NCBI GenBank assembly: GCA_937898635.1
Contig: CALEJW010000248.1
Coordinates: 1-39,099 of the forward strand
Length of the DNA stretch: 39,099 bases
Reading direction: 5' to 3'
DNA from: an uncultured Pseudomonadota bacterium
GTDB taxonomy: Bacteria; Pseudomonadota; Gammaproteobacteria; Burkholderiales; Usitatibacteraceae
Shown: positions 22,345 to 31,177 of the stretch, piece by piece
Numbering within the stretch: position 1 is the first letter of the stretch
Layout: every line of letters begins with the position of its first letter
Position numbers and translations under genes: made by a program
Notes under the pieces: generated by a model
Seen by the model: the letters and a program-made list of their open reading frames with translations, nothing else
What the model was told of the DNA's origin: nothing
The model's database searches: none

Positions 22345-23457
22345 TCAGGCGGCCAGCGGCGCGGCGAGCTTCGCCGTGGCGTCGCCTTCGCCCGCCTTGG
22401 CGGCCATGATCTCGCGCACCATCTCGAGGGCCGACTTCGGGCAGGGAGGCAGTTCCACGGGGCTCGTCCCGAGCGGCGTGTTGCGCTCGCCCCACTGGAT
22501 CGCGTGGGCGCAGTAGGTGAGGCCGCCGCCGAAGGCGGGCGTGAGCAGGCGCGCCCCGGGCTTCACGCGGCCTTCCTCGATCGCGTCCACCAGGGCCACG
22601 GGCACCGTCGCCGCCGACATGTTCCCGTAGCGCTCGACGGTGAGGTAGACGCGCTCTCGCGGCGCGCCGATGCGCTTGCCCACGAACTCGATGATGCGCA
22701 GGTTCGCCTGGTGCGGCACCACGAGATCGATGTCGCCGATCGCGAGCCCGGCGCGCGAGAGCGCCTCCTGCGAGGCCTCCGTCATGCCGTGCACCGCGCG
22801 CTTGAAGATCTCCTGGCCGTCGAAGTCCCAGCCGGTCACGCCCACGGGAATGCCGCGGTTGGCGTAGGCCGCGCCCATGCCGCGCACGCGCAGGATGTGG
22901 CGCGCGTCCGCGTAGCAGCCGAGCTTTTCCGCGAGGAGCCCGGTCTTCTCCGGGCTCGCCTGCAGCACGACCGCCGCCGCGCCGTCGCCGAAGAGCACGG
23001 AGACGTTGCGGTTCGCCCAGTCCATGAAGGGCGAGATCACCTCGACCCCGATCACGACGGCGTTGCGCACGACGCCCGTGCGGATCATCGCGTTGGCGCT
23101 GGACAGCCCGTAGAGGAAGCTCGTGCACGCCGTGTTCACGTCCATCGCCGCGGCGTTGCCCGCGCCGAGGAGCGCCTGCACGCCCGAGGCGCTGTTGGGA
23201 ACCTGCTCGTCGTAGGAGCAGCTGCCCAGCACCACGAGGTCGAGGTCGGCCGCGTCGAGCCCCGCGCAGGCGAGGGCCCGCGCCGCGGCCACGTGGGCGA
23301 GGCTGGTGACGGGGACGTGGGAGATGCGCCGCTCGCGGATCCCGGTGCGCGAGGTGATCCAGTCGTCGTCGGTCTCGAGGAAGGTGGCGAGGTCCGCGTT
23401 GGAGAGGACGGCCGGGGGCATGCACTTGCCCCAGCCCGTGATGGCGGCATAGGTCAT
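22345..23457 (-). CDS. 3-oxoacyl-ACP synthase III (FabH-type) homologue
   Basis: 370 residues, longer than E. coli FabH (317). The catalytic triad is complete: Cys111 (NTACTSFLYG), His249 (VPHQANLRI) and Asn279 (ERYGNMSAATV). The N-terminus (YAAITGWGKCMPPAVLSNAD and DDDWITSRTGIRERR) matches the KAS III start, where DDWI-TGI-ER is conserved. The enzyme condenses an acyl-CoA with malonyl-ACP. The ~40-residue C-terminal extension (PPCPKSALEMVREIMAAKAG...) is not part of canonical FabH. No fab cluster (plsX, fabD, fabG) is adjacent, so this is likely a secondary KAS III for special starter units, beta-ketoacyl products or quorum-type lipids rather than the housekeeping enzyme. Confidence 0.85.
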   Translation of the reverse strand: MTYAAITGWGKCMPPAVLSNADLATFLETDDDWITSRTGIRERRISHVPVTSLAHVAAARALACAGLDAADLDLVVLGSCSYDEQVPNSASGVQALLGAGNAAAMDVNTACTSFLYGLSSANAMIRTGVVRNAVVIGVEVISPFMDWANRNVSVLFGDGAAAVVLQASPEKTGLLAEKLGCYADARHILRVRGMGAAYANRGIPVGVTGWDFDGQEIFKRAVHGMTEASQEALSRAGLAIGDIDLVVPHQANLRIIEFVGKRIGAPRERVYLTVERYGNMSAATVPVALVDAIEEGRVKPGARLLTPAFGGGLTYCAHAIQWGERNTPLGTSPVELPPCPKSALEMVREIMAAKAGEGDATAKLAAPLAA

Positions 23458-23528
23458 TTTGGTTTTTTCCGGAGAGCGGTACGGGGAAGTTTGCCCGAGT
23501 CGGCCGGCGCTCGCACGGGCGGGGAGCT

Positions 23529-23996
23529 TCAGAGCTTGTGGGCGCCGACGAGGAGCCGGTCGTAGACGGCGTATTGCTCGTCCACGGCGCTGCCGTCCTC
23601 GCGCGAGGTGCGCTTCACGGTGATCCAGACTTCGGGCGCGAGCGTCTCGCAGACCTCGGCGGTGTGGCGCACTTCCTCCCCGGCCACGCGCCGCGCGACC
23701 TCCCAGGAGGGCGCGCCCCAGCCCTTCACGAGGAACCAGCCGAGCGCGTCGGCGTGGGCCTCGAGTTCCTGCTCCGAGACCTCGACCACCTCCGCGATCG
23801 AGCAGCGGCTGCGCCCGGTGAGCGCGAGGAAGGAGGACTGGCAGTGGCAGGGCGGGTCGCACTTCGGCGCGCGCTCGAAGTCGCACACCGCGTAGCCGCC
23901 GCTCACGACCCACTCGCCCTCGCGCGCGGCGCCGTGGGTCTTGAAGATGTGGTCGTCGGAGTCGTCCAGCCGGACCGCGCGCAGGAACTTCGGCAT
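23529..23996 (-). CDS. DUF6505-like protein with a Cys cluster
   Basis: 155 residues. The start (KFLRAVRLDDSDDHIF, then GEWVVSGGYAVCDFE) and the latter half (VSEQELEAHADALGWFLVKG, EEVRHTAEVCETLAPEVW) resemble the DUF6505 family as I remember it, so the assignment is tentative. Between them lies an insert with five cysteines (CDFERAPKCDPPCHCQ...GRSRC), including a Cys-x3-Cys-x-Cys run that looks able to bind a metal. No signal peptide or membrane helix. It is divergent from the SDR gene and lies 71 bp upstream of the KAS III gene on the same strand, possibly in one transcript. A palindrome GCTATCATAGC (24026-24036) in the divergent region may hold -10 elements for both directions. Confidence 0.65.
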   Translation of the reverse strand: MPKFLRAVRLDDSDDHIFKTHGAAREGEWVVSGGYAVCDFERAPKCDPPCHCQSSFLALTGRSRCSIAEVVEVSEQELEAHADALGWFLVKGWGAPSWEVARRVAGEEVRHTAEVCETLAPEVWITVKRTSREDGSAVDEQYAVYDRLLVGAHKL

Positions 23997-24072
23997 GGTG
24001 CGTGCTTCGTGAGGGCGCTTGTGCCGCTATCATAGCAGCCGGCCCGCGAAGTCCGTCGTCCAGAGGAGACAA

Positions 24073-24773
<701 letters not shown>

Positions 24774-24777
<4 letters not shown>

Positions 24778-25634
24778 GGCTGCCGCTCGCCCACGCGCTC
24801 CTCGCGGCGGCGCTCGTCGCGCTTCTCGGCGCCTGCTCGTCCGTCACGCGCATCGCCTACAACAACGCGGGCGTCGCGCTCGCCTGGACGGTGGACGACT
24901 GGTTCGACCTGCGCGACGAGCAGCGCGACTGGCTGCGGGAGCGCTTCGCGAAGCTCCACGCGTGGCACCGCGCGAGCGAGCTGCCGGACTACGAGAGGCT
25001 CCTCCAGGAGATGGCCGCGCTCGCCGCCACGCGCACCACGGCGGAGGACGCGCGCCGCGTGTACGGCGAGATGCGCTCGCTCTACGCGCGGATGCTGCGC
25101 CGCGCGATACCCGACATGGCCGATTTCCTCCTGCAGGTGAAGCCGGGGCAGGTGGAGCACCTCGAGCGCCGCTTCGTGGCGGACAACGCGGAGAAGGAGA
25201 AGGAGGTTCTCGGGGCCACGCCGCGGGAGCGGCGCGAGGCCCGCGCGAAGCGCTACCTCGGCCGGATCGAGGACTGGACCGGGCGGCTCTCCGAGGCTCA
25301 GCGCGAGCGCGCGCGCGCGCGACTGGACGCGATGGAGGACCTCGGCGAGGCCTGGCTCGAGGACCGGCGCACGCGGCAGGCGCTCACGCTCGCGCTCCTG
25401 CGCGGCGCGAGGACGCGCGAGGCGATGGTCGCGGGACTGGAGCGCATCCTCCTCGACACCGCCGCCTGGCGGCAGGCCGGCTACGCGGCGCGGCTGCGCG
25501 CGCGCGACGAGCAGGTCTTCGCGCTCGTGGCCGAGCTCGACGCGACCCTCACGCCGGAGCAGCGCGGCCGCCTGCACCGGCGCATCGCCGCGTGGGCCGC
25601 GGACGTGGCCTACCTCATGGCCTCGGCCGGCTAG
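24774..25634 (+). CDS. DUF6279 family lipoprotein
   Basis: 286 residues. The signal peptide ends in a lipobox (AALVALLGAC, Cys at ~21), so the protein is lipidated. Next comes VTRIAYNNAGVALAWTVDDW followed by FDLRDEQRDWLRERF, the hallmark of DUF6279, and then a long, charged helical region (MLRRAIPDMADFLLQVKPGQ; KEVLGATPRERREARAKRY). Function unknown; a periplasmic helical scaffold is a fair inference. The GTG start is fixed by overlap with the SDR stop. Its 3' end overlaps that of the convergent antiporter gene by 4 bp. Confidence 0.85.
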
Positions 25635-26650
25635 GCGCCGCCGAGGAAGAGCAGGTAGGCGTTGAGCACATAGGCCACGAGCAGGAAGATGCTCGCCCAG
25701 CCGACCGTGCCGAAGATGCGCGAGTGCGGGCGGTAGACGAGCACCGCCACGAAGGCGCCCGTCATCACGATCGCGGTGAGCGCCGAGGCCGCGTGCACGC
25801 CGGAGACGTGGGAGAGAATCGGCCCGCGCAGGTAGAAGAGGTCGTCCACGGCGATCACGAGGAGGTCGAAGAGGTTGCTCCCCAGCAGGTTCGCGATGGC
25901 CATGTCGAGCGCCCCCAGGCGCAGCGCGGACACCGTGACCACCAGCTCCGGGAGCGAGGTGATGAAGGAGACGAAGACCGTGCCCACGAAGGAGGTGTTC
26001 CAGCCGTGGGCCTGCGCGAGCGACTGCCCGACGAAGGGCAGCGCGCAGCCGGCCGCGAGCACGACGGCCGCGGCGCCGGCGTAGCGCCACGCGGCCTGGG
26101 CGAGCGTGATCCCGCCCTCCTCGCGCGCGAGCTTCTTCTCGAACTTCGCGCGCTCGCGCCTCTCGTAGTTGAAGACGATCCACATCGCGAGCACGTAGAA
26201 GCCGATGATCACGGGCGTGTAGAGCCCGACGTGCCCCACGGACCAGGCGCCGGGCCCGCTGCCGAGCACGAGGTTGAAGGCGATGAAGGCGGCGAGCATG
26301 ATCCCGAAGGCCGCCGAGAGCAGGTGGCCGATGTCGGCGCGGTCGAAGAGCGATTCCTCGCGGTGCAGCCAGTCGAGCACGGAGACGATCGCGAGGTTGA
26401 ACACGCAGGCGCCCAGCGCGTTGCCCACGGCGATGTCGGGCGCGTCGGCCAGGGTGACCGCGCTGATCCCCGTGACGAGTTCCGGGAGCGAGGTGACCGT
26501 CGCGAGCAGCACCAGCCCCACCCAGGTGCCGCCCAGCCCCGTCTTCTCGGCGATCGCGTGCCCGTAGCGCGAGAGCCACACGCCGCCGAAGCCGATGAGC
26601 ACCGCGCAGCCCGCGAAGGCGAGCCAGGCGACCGGGGCGCCGCCCGGCAT
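25631..26650 (-). CDS. Sodium:calcium antiporter (CaCA superfamily)
   Basis: 339 residues with about ten membrane helices in two inverted halves. Each half has the alpha-repeat: GLVLLATVTSLPELVTGISA with VGNALGACVFNL, and GTVFVSFITSLPELVVTVSA with IANLLGSNLFDLLVI. The paired SLPE and GN/GS motifs supply the Na+/Ca2+-coordinating acidic residues. The central loop is charged (YERRERAKFEKKLAREEG). It would exchange Na+ or H+ for Ca2+ or K+ across the inner membrane. The start ATG overlaps the iminopeptidase stop (ATGA). It sits not far from the Na+-pumping NQR operon, which would supply the sodium gradient, though they are not cotranscribed. Confidence 0.85.
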   Translation of the reverse strand: MPGGAPVAWLAFAGCAVLIGFGGVWLSRYGHAIAEKTGLGGTWVGLVLLATVTSLPELVTGISAVTLADAPDIAVGNALGACVFNLAIVSVLDWLHREESLFDRADIGHLLSAAFGIMLAAFIAFNLVLGSGPGAWSVGHVGLYTPVIIGFYVLAMWIVFNYERRERAKFEKKLAREEGGITLAQAAWRYAGAAAVVLAAGCALPFVGQSLAQAHGWNTSFVGTVFVSFITSLPELVVTVSALRLGALDMAIANLLGSNLFDLLVIAVDDLFYLRGPILSHVSGVHAASALTAIVMTGAFVAVLVYRPHSRIFGTVGWASIFLLVAYVLNAYLLFLGGA

Positions 26651-27639
26651 CAGCTTTCCCGGCCGAAGCGCCCGCGCAGCTCGTCCATGGCGCCCACGAG
26701 GAGCGAGCGGATGGACGGCTCGAACGCGGAATGCCCGGCGTCCGGCACGACGTGGTACTCGGCCTCGGGCCACGCGAGGTGCAGCTCGTCGGCGGTGACG
26801 GGCGGGCACACCGCGTCGTAGCGCCCCTGCACGATGACGCCGGGGATGTGGCGGATTCGGCCGACGTTCGCGAGGAGGCCCTCGTCCGGCAGGAAGAGGC
26901 GGTTCACGAAGTAGTGCGCCTCGATCCGCGCGAGCCCGAGCGCCATCCGGTCGGAAGCGAAGTCCGCCACCAGCGCCGGGTTGGGCAGCAGCGTCGAGCA
27001 CGAGCCCTCGTAGACGCTCCAGCGCCGCGCCGCGGGCAGGTGCACCGCGGGGTCGGGATCGACGAGGCGGCGATGGTAGGCCGCGAGCAGGTCGCCGCGC
27101 TCCTCTTCGGGAATGTAGCCGGCGAACTCGCGCCACGGCTCGGGGAAGACGTTGCGCATGCCGTGGAGGAACCAGTCGATCTCGGAACGCCGGCCGAGGA
27201 AGACGCCGCGCAGCACCAGCGCGAGGCATCGCTCCGGGTGCGACTGCGCGTAGGCGAGCGCGAGGGTGGAGCCCCAGGAGCCGCCGAAGACGATCCAGCG
27301 CTCGATCGCGAGGTGCTCGCGCAGGCGCTCCATGTCGCGCACGAGGTCGCCCGTGGTATTCGCCTCGAGGCTGCCGAGCGGCGTCGAGCGCCCCGCGCCG
27401 CGCTGGTCGAAGACCACGATGCGGTAGTGGGCGGGGTCGAAGAACTGGCGGTGCACGGGGCTCGCGCCCGCGCCGGGCCCGCCGTGCAGGAAGACCACGG
27501 GCACGCCCGCGGCCTCGCCGCTTTCCTCCCAGTACAGGCGGTGGGCGCCGCCCACCTCGAGGAAACCGCCGCGGCGCGGCTCGATCGCGGGGTAGAGCGG
27601 GCGCGATTCGCCGTTGCGGCGCTGGGCTTCGGGGGGCAT
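26650..27639 (-). CDS. pip: Proline iminopeptidase
   Basis: 329 residues, an S33-family alpha/beta hydrolase. Family signatures are VFLHGGPGAGASPVHRQFFD (oxyanion hole), VVFDQRGAGRSTPLGS, the nucleophile FGGSWGSTLALAYAQ, the acid GRYDAVCPP and His in VPDAGHSAFEP. The enzyme removes N-terminal proline from peptides in the cytoplasm. ATG 27639 (MPPEAQRRNGESRPLYP) is chosen because it reproduces the family N-terminus (RPLYP...). It is translationally coupled to the antiporter behind it and divergent from phaZ, with 115 bp between start codons. Confidence 0.9.
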   Translation of the reverse strand: MPPEAQRRNGESRPLYPAIEPRRGGFLEVGGAHRLYWEESGEAAGVPVVFLHGGPGAGASPVHRQFFDPAHYRIVVFDQRGAGRSTPLGSLEANTTGDLVRDMERLREHLAIERWIVFGGSWGSTLALAYAQSHPERCLALVLRGVFLGRRSEIDWFLHGMRNVFPEPWREFAGYIPEEERGDLLAAYHRRLVDPDPAVHLPAARRWSVYEGSCSTLLPNPALVADFASDRMALGLARIEAHYFVNRLFLPDEGLLANVGRIRHIPGVIVQGRYDAVCPPVTADELHLAWPEAEYHVVPDAGHSAFEPSIRSLLVGAMDELRGRFGRES

Positions 27640-27754
27640 GCCGGTGAGCTTACCAGAGCCCCGCGGCGGCCCGCCCATCTTGCGCCGCGTCAACTTTCCC
27701 GCCGAAGGAAAACCGCTACACTACGCCGCATTGCAGCATGGAAGGGACGCGGCC

Positions 27755-28972
27755 TTGCTCTACCAGTTCTACGATTGGCAGCGCGCGGCGCTGGAACCGT
27801 GGCGCGCCTTCGCCGAGGCGGCCGGCGATTTCTACGGCCACCCGCGGGGCCCGCTCGCCTGGTGGCCCGGCAGCCGCAACCTCGCCGCCGCCTTCGACCT
27901 CATGGGCCGCCTCACGCAGCGCTACGAGCGGCCCGCCTTCGGCATCGATTCCGTGCGCGTGGGAGAACGCGAGTTCGCGGTGGTCGAGTCCTTCGAGCAG
28001 GAAAGGCCCTTCTGCCGGCTGCTCCACTTCGCGAAGCCCGGGGCGCCCGTGCAGCCGAAGGTGCTCGTCTTCGCGCCGCTCTCGGGCCACTTCGCGACGC
28101 TGCTTCGCGACACCGTGAGGACGCTTCTCGCCGACCACGACGTGTGGATCACGGACTGGATCGACGCGAAGGAAGTGCCGCTGTCCGCGGGCCCCTTCCA
28201 CTTCGACGACTACGTGGACTACGTGCGCGAGTTCCTGCGCCACGTCGGCCCCGAGGCCCACGCGATCTCGGTCTGCCAGCCGACGGTGCCGGTGCTCGCG
28301 GGCGTCTCCCTCATGGCGGCGGCGAAGGAAGGGCTGCCGCGCTCCCTCACGATGATGGGCGGGCCGATCGACACTCGCTCGAGCCCCACGGCGGTGAACG
28401 ACTTCGCGCGCCACCGGCCGATGTCCTGGTTCGAGGCGAAGGTCGTGCAGCGCGTGCCGGCGCGCTACCCCGGCTTCATGCGCCGCGTGTACCCGGGGTT
28501 CCTGCAGTTCGCGGGCTTCGTCGCCATGAACCCGGATCGCCACCTCGATTCGCACGTGCAGTACTACCACCACCTCGTGGAGGGCGACGGCGAGAGCGCG
28601 GAGTCGCACCGGCGTTTCTACGACGAGTACAACGCGGTGATGGACCTGCCGGCGGAGTACTACCTGGAGACGGTGGAGCGCGTCTTCCACAAGCACCTCC
28701 TGCCGCGCGGGCGTCTCGAGGTGCGCGGCGAGCGGGTGCGCCCCGAGGCCATCCGGGGCCCGGCCCTCTTCACCATCGAGGGCGAGATCGACGACATCTC
28801 CGGGCCGGGGCAGACGAAGGCCGCCCACGGGCTCTGCAAGGGCATCCCCGCGGCCTCGAAGGAGCACTTCCTCGTCCCCGGCGTCGGCCACTACGGCATC
28901 TTCTCCGGGCGCAAGTTCCGCGAGATGATCTACCCGAGGATGCGCGACTTCATCGCCCGCCACGACCGGTAG
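27755..28972 (+). CDS. phaZ: Intracellular polyhydroxyalkanoate depolymerase
   Basis: 405 residues from a TTG start preceded by GGAAGGGA; TTG is chosen because it gives the family N-terminus LLYQFYDWQRAALEPWRAFA. The nucleophile is Cys174 in ISVCQPTVPVLA, the Cys type of Ralstonia-like intracellular PHB depolymerases in which Ser is replaced. The acid is in EGEIDDISGPGQT and the His in VPGVGHYGIFSG. It mobilises stored PHB inside the cell. The neighbour phaM, 8 bp downstream, encodes a granule-associated protein, so the pair is a storage-polymer operon. No phaC/A/B genes lie nearby. Confidence 0.9.
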   Translation: MLYQFYDWQRAALEPWRAFAEAAGDFYGHPRGPLAWWPGSRNLAAAFDLMGRLTQRYERPAFGIDSVRVGEREFAVVESFEQERPFCRLLHFAKPGAPVQPKVLVFAPLSGHFATLLRDTVRTLLADHDVWITDWIDAKEVPLSAGPFHFDDYVDYVREFLRHVGPEAHAISVCQPTVPVLAGVSLMAAAKEGLPRSLTMMGGPIDTRSSPTAVNDFARHRPMSWFEAKVVQRVPARYPGFMRRVYPGFLQFAGFVAMNPDRHLDSHVQYYHHLVEGDGESAESHRRFYDEYNAVMDLPAEYYLETVERVFHKHLLPRGRLEVRGERVRPEAIRGPALFTIEGEIDDISGPGQTKAAHGLCKGIPAASKEHFLVPGVGHYGIFSGRKFREMIYPRMRDFIARHDR

Positions 28973-28980
28973 GAGAACCC

Positions 28981-29445
28981 ATGGCCAAGCCCGTCACGCC
29001 GCAGGACATGTTCGATCTCTGGCAGAAGATGGTGAACCCGGGGGCCTACCCGCTGCAGAGCCTCATGTTCCCGGTGCTCGACGCCAAGGAGCTGGAGAAG
29101 AAGATCGCCGAGCTCGAGACCGTGGAGCACTGGCTCAAGGCGAACCTGAACATGCTGCAGCTCACCCTGAAGAGCCTCGAGTACCAGCGCCAGGTGGTGA
29201 AGGGCGGCGAGCGCATCCGCGCGGCGATGGAGGAGGGGGAAAGCGCCGCCTCACCGGGCGGCGACGAGGTACCCAATCCCGCGATGTGGGCGTGGAACAT
29301 GATGGCCCAGGCGGGCAACGACGCGGCCGAGGCGATGGGGCGCGCGGTGGAGGCTGCGGGAGAGGCGGCGGAGGAAGCCAAGAGCCGCGCGCCCGCGGGT
29401 GCGCCGAAGCCGAAGCGGAAGACGAAGACCCGCCGCGCGCGCTAG
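28981..29445 (+). CDS. phaM: PhaM-type PHA granule-associated regulatory protein
   Basis: 154 residues. The N-terminal part (MFDLWQKMVNPGAYPLQSL, VLDAKELEKKIAELETVEHW, LKANLNMLQLTLKSLEYQ) is the conserved PhaM helical domain, which binds PHA synthase and granules. After a variable linker (ESAASPGGDEVPNP) a second helix rich in Ala is followed by a strongly basic tail (PKPKRKTKTRRAR), like the nucleoid-binding PAKKA-type tail of PhaM. It tethers granules to DNA and helps distribute them at division. An AGGAG Shine-Dalgarno precedes the ATG. Its stop overlaps that of the convergent nqrM gene. Confidence 0.85.
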   Translation: MAKPVTPQDMFDLWQKMVNPGAYPLQSLMFPVLDAKELEKKIAELETVEHWLKANLNMLQLTLKSLEYQRQVVKGGERIRAAMEEGESAASPGGDEVPNPAMWAWNMMAQAGNDAAEAMGRAVEAAGEAAEEAKSRAPAGAPKPKRKTKTRRAR

Positions 29446-29630
29446 CGCTTGCGGTTCGGGCAGCCCTCGCAGGAATCGATCGGCTTGCCGTCCGGCCCCA
29501 GCACGGCGGGGCCGCCGCAGGAGCCGCGCAGGCACCGCCCCGTGAGGCGGGAGCCCAGCGCCATCGCCCCCACCGCGAGGGCGATGAGGAGGAAGGCGGC
29601 GACGAAGACGGCGGCGAGCGTGGTTCCCAT
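29442..29630 (-). CDS. nqrM: Na+-NQR maturation protein NqrM
   Basis: 62 residues (DUF539 family). One N-terminal membrane helix (LAAVFVAAFLLIALAVGAMA) is followed by GRCLRGSCGGP and SCEGCPNRKR, the four conserved Cys of NqrM. In Vibrio, NqrM is needed for iron delivery to the NqrD/NqrE site. The gene is 2 bp after apbE and last in the nqr operon. It is short enough to be missed by gene finders. The last bases overlap phaM's stop on the opposite strand. Confidence 0.9.
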   Translation of the reverse strand: MGTTLAAVFVAAFLLIALAVGAMALGSRLTGRCLRGSCGGPAVLGPDGKPIDSCEGCPNRKR

Positions 29631-29632
29631 GC

Positions 29633-30694
29633 CTATGCGACCGCGCGCGTGGCGCCGAGTTTCGCGAAGGCCGGGCTCTGGCGATCGACGAGCTTCCCGC
29701 CCTCGCCGCGCTCGATGAAGCAGGCGGCCATGCCGCGCTCCGTCGCGAAGGCCATCCCGCGATCCGCTCCCATCACGAAGAGGGCCGTGGCCATGGCGTC
29801 GGCCCAGGCGCAATCGCGGGCGACGACGGTGACGGAGGCGAGGCTGCCGCGCACGGGCTCGCGCGTGGCCGGGTCGATCTCGTGGGAGTAGCGGCGCCCG
29901 CCCTGCTCGAAGTAGATGCGGTAGTCGCCGGAGGTGGCCATGGCGAGGCCGTCCAGCGGCACCACGAGCCAGGGCCGCGGGGGCATCGCGTCGGGCTCCT
30001 CGATGCCGATGCGCCACGGCTCGCCGTCCGCGTTGCGGCCGCGCACGCGCACCTCGCCGCCGGCCTCCACGAGGTAGTCCCGGGCGCCCGCCGCTTCCAG
30101 CGCGCGCGCCGCGAGGTCCACGCCGTAGCCCTTGGCGATCGCGGAGAGGTCGGCGCGGATGCCCTCGCGGGATTTCGCCAGCGTGCCCGCCTCGCGGTCC
30201 ACGGCGATCGCGCGCCAGTCGATGCGGGGGCCAAGTGCGGCGAGTTCCGCCGCGCCGGGAATGCGGGTGGCCTTGGACGGGCCGAAGCCCCAGGCGTCCA
30301 CGGCCGGCGCCACGGTCGCGTCGAAGGCGCCGCCCGTGGCCTCGCTCACCTCGCGGGCGAGCGCGAAGACTTCGATCGTCTCGGGCGACACGGCGAGCGG
30401 CTCCTTCGCCGGCTGGCGGTTGAAGCGCGAGAGCTCGGAAGTCTCGAGGTAGGTCGACATGCGCGAGACGACGCGCTCGAGGGCGGAGGCGACCAGTGAC
30501 TCGGCCTTGGGCGCGAGCCCTTCGGCGAGCGATCCGGCGAGCTTCGCGTTCCACACGGTGCCCATGGCGGGGCCGCGGAAGGCGGCGAGCGGCCGGCGGG
30601 CGAGCCCGGGGACCTCGCCGCAGCCGGCGAGGATCGCGGTGGCGCCGAGCGCCTGGATGAGCGCGCGGCGGCGGGGGGAGAGCAGGGTGTCCAT
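29633..30694 (-). CDS. apbE: FAD:protein FMN transferase
   Basis: 353 residues. A lipoprotein-like N-terminus (LIQALGATAILAGCGEV, Cys at ~25) places it on the periplasmic face. ApbE motifs include GPAMGTVWNAKLAG at the N-terminus, ATGGAFDATVAPAVDAWGF, AIAKGYGVDLAARALEA, LVEAGGEVRVRGRN and MATSGDYRIYFEQ, which bind FAD and Mg2+. The enzyme transfers FMN from FAD to Thr residues in NqrB and NqrC (their SGAT motifs are present here). Its place in the nqr operon, after the CBS gene, fits that role. Confidence 0.95.
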   Translation of the reverse strand: MDTLLSPRRRALIQALGATAILAGCGEVPGLARRPLAAFRGPAMGTVWNAKLAGSLAEGLAPKAESLVASALERVVSRMSTYLETSELSRFNRQPAKEPLAVSPETIEVFALAREVSEATGGAFDATVAPAVDAWGFGPSKATRIPGAAELAALGPRIDWRAIAVDREAGTLAKSREGIRADLSAIAKGYGVDLAARALEAAGARDYLVEAGGEVRVRGRNADGEPWRIGIEEPDAMPPRPWLVVPLDGLAMATSGDYRIYFEQGGRRYSHEIDPATREPVRGSLASVTVVARDCAWADAMATALFVMGADRGMAFATERGMAACFIERGEGGKLVDRQSPAFAKLGATRAVA

Positions 30695-30708
30695 GGCGGG
30701 GTCCTCGT

Positions 30709-31158
30709 TCAGGTTCCCGGGCCGCCGGCGAGGCGCACGGCCGCCTCGAAGCGGCCCTCCCCGTGGCGGATGAGGTGGTAGGCGAGGTCGCGCATCGAGA
30801 CGAGGCCGTGCACGTGCGGCCCGTCGATCACGAGCAGGTGGCGGTGGCGGTGCACGTACATGAGGGCGAGCGCGGCCTCCAGCGTGGTCCCGGGCGAGAC
30901 GAAGTGGACGTCGCGCGTCATGACCATCGAGAGCGGCGTGGACTTCGGGTCGAGGCCCGGGCGCACGACCCGCATCATGAGGTCGCGCTCGGTGAAGATG
31001 CCGCCCACGAGCGCGTCCTCGGTGCTCACGACGACCGCGCCGATCTCCTTCACCGCCATCAGCTCGACGGCCTCCTCGACGAAGGCCGAGGCGTCCACCG
31101 AGTGGATCTTCACCTGGCCCACCTCGTGCAGGGCTTCCAGGACCGTGGCTATGGTCAT
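30709..31158 (-). CDS. CBS-domain pair protein in the nqr operon
   Basis: 149 residues, made of two CBS motifs with little else: KIHSVDASAFVEEAVELMAV with GAVVVSTEDALVGGIFTERD, and HFVSPGTTLEAALALMYVHR with HLLVIDGPHVHGLVSMRDLA. CBS pairs bind adenosine nucleotides or similar ligands and act as energy sensors. The GIFTERDL and GLVSMRDL phrases are the usual ligand-pocket ends. It lies between nqrF (19 bp upstream) and apbE (14 bp downstream), which are known partners in sodium pump assembly; what it does there is unknown. A role in sensing ATP/AMP or NADH state for the pump is inference. Confidence 0.85.
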   Translation of the reverse strand: MTIATVLEALHEVGQVKIHSVDASAFVEEAVELMAVKEIGAVVVSTEDALVGGIFTERDLMMRVVRPGLDPKSTPLSMVMTRDVHFVSPGTTLEAALALMYVHRHRHLLVIDGPHVHGLVSMRDLAYHLIRHGEGRFEAAVRLAGGPGT

Positions 31159-31177
31159 CGCGTTCTCCTTGCCTTCG

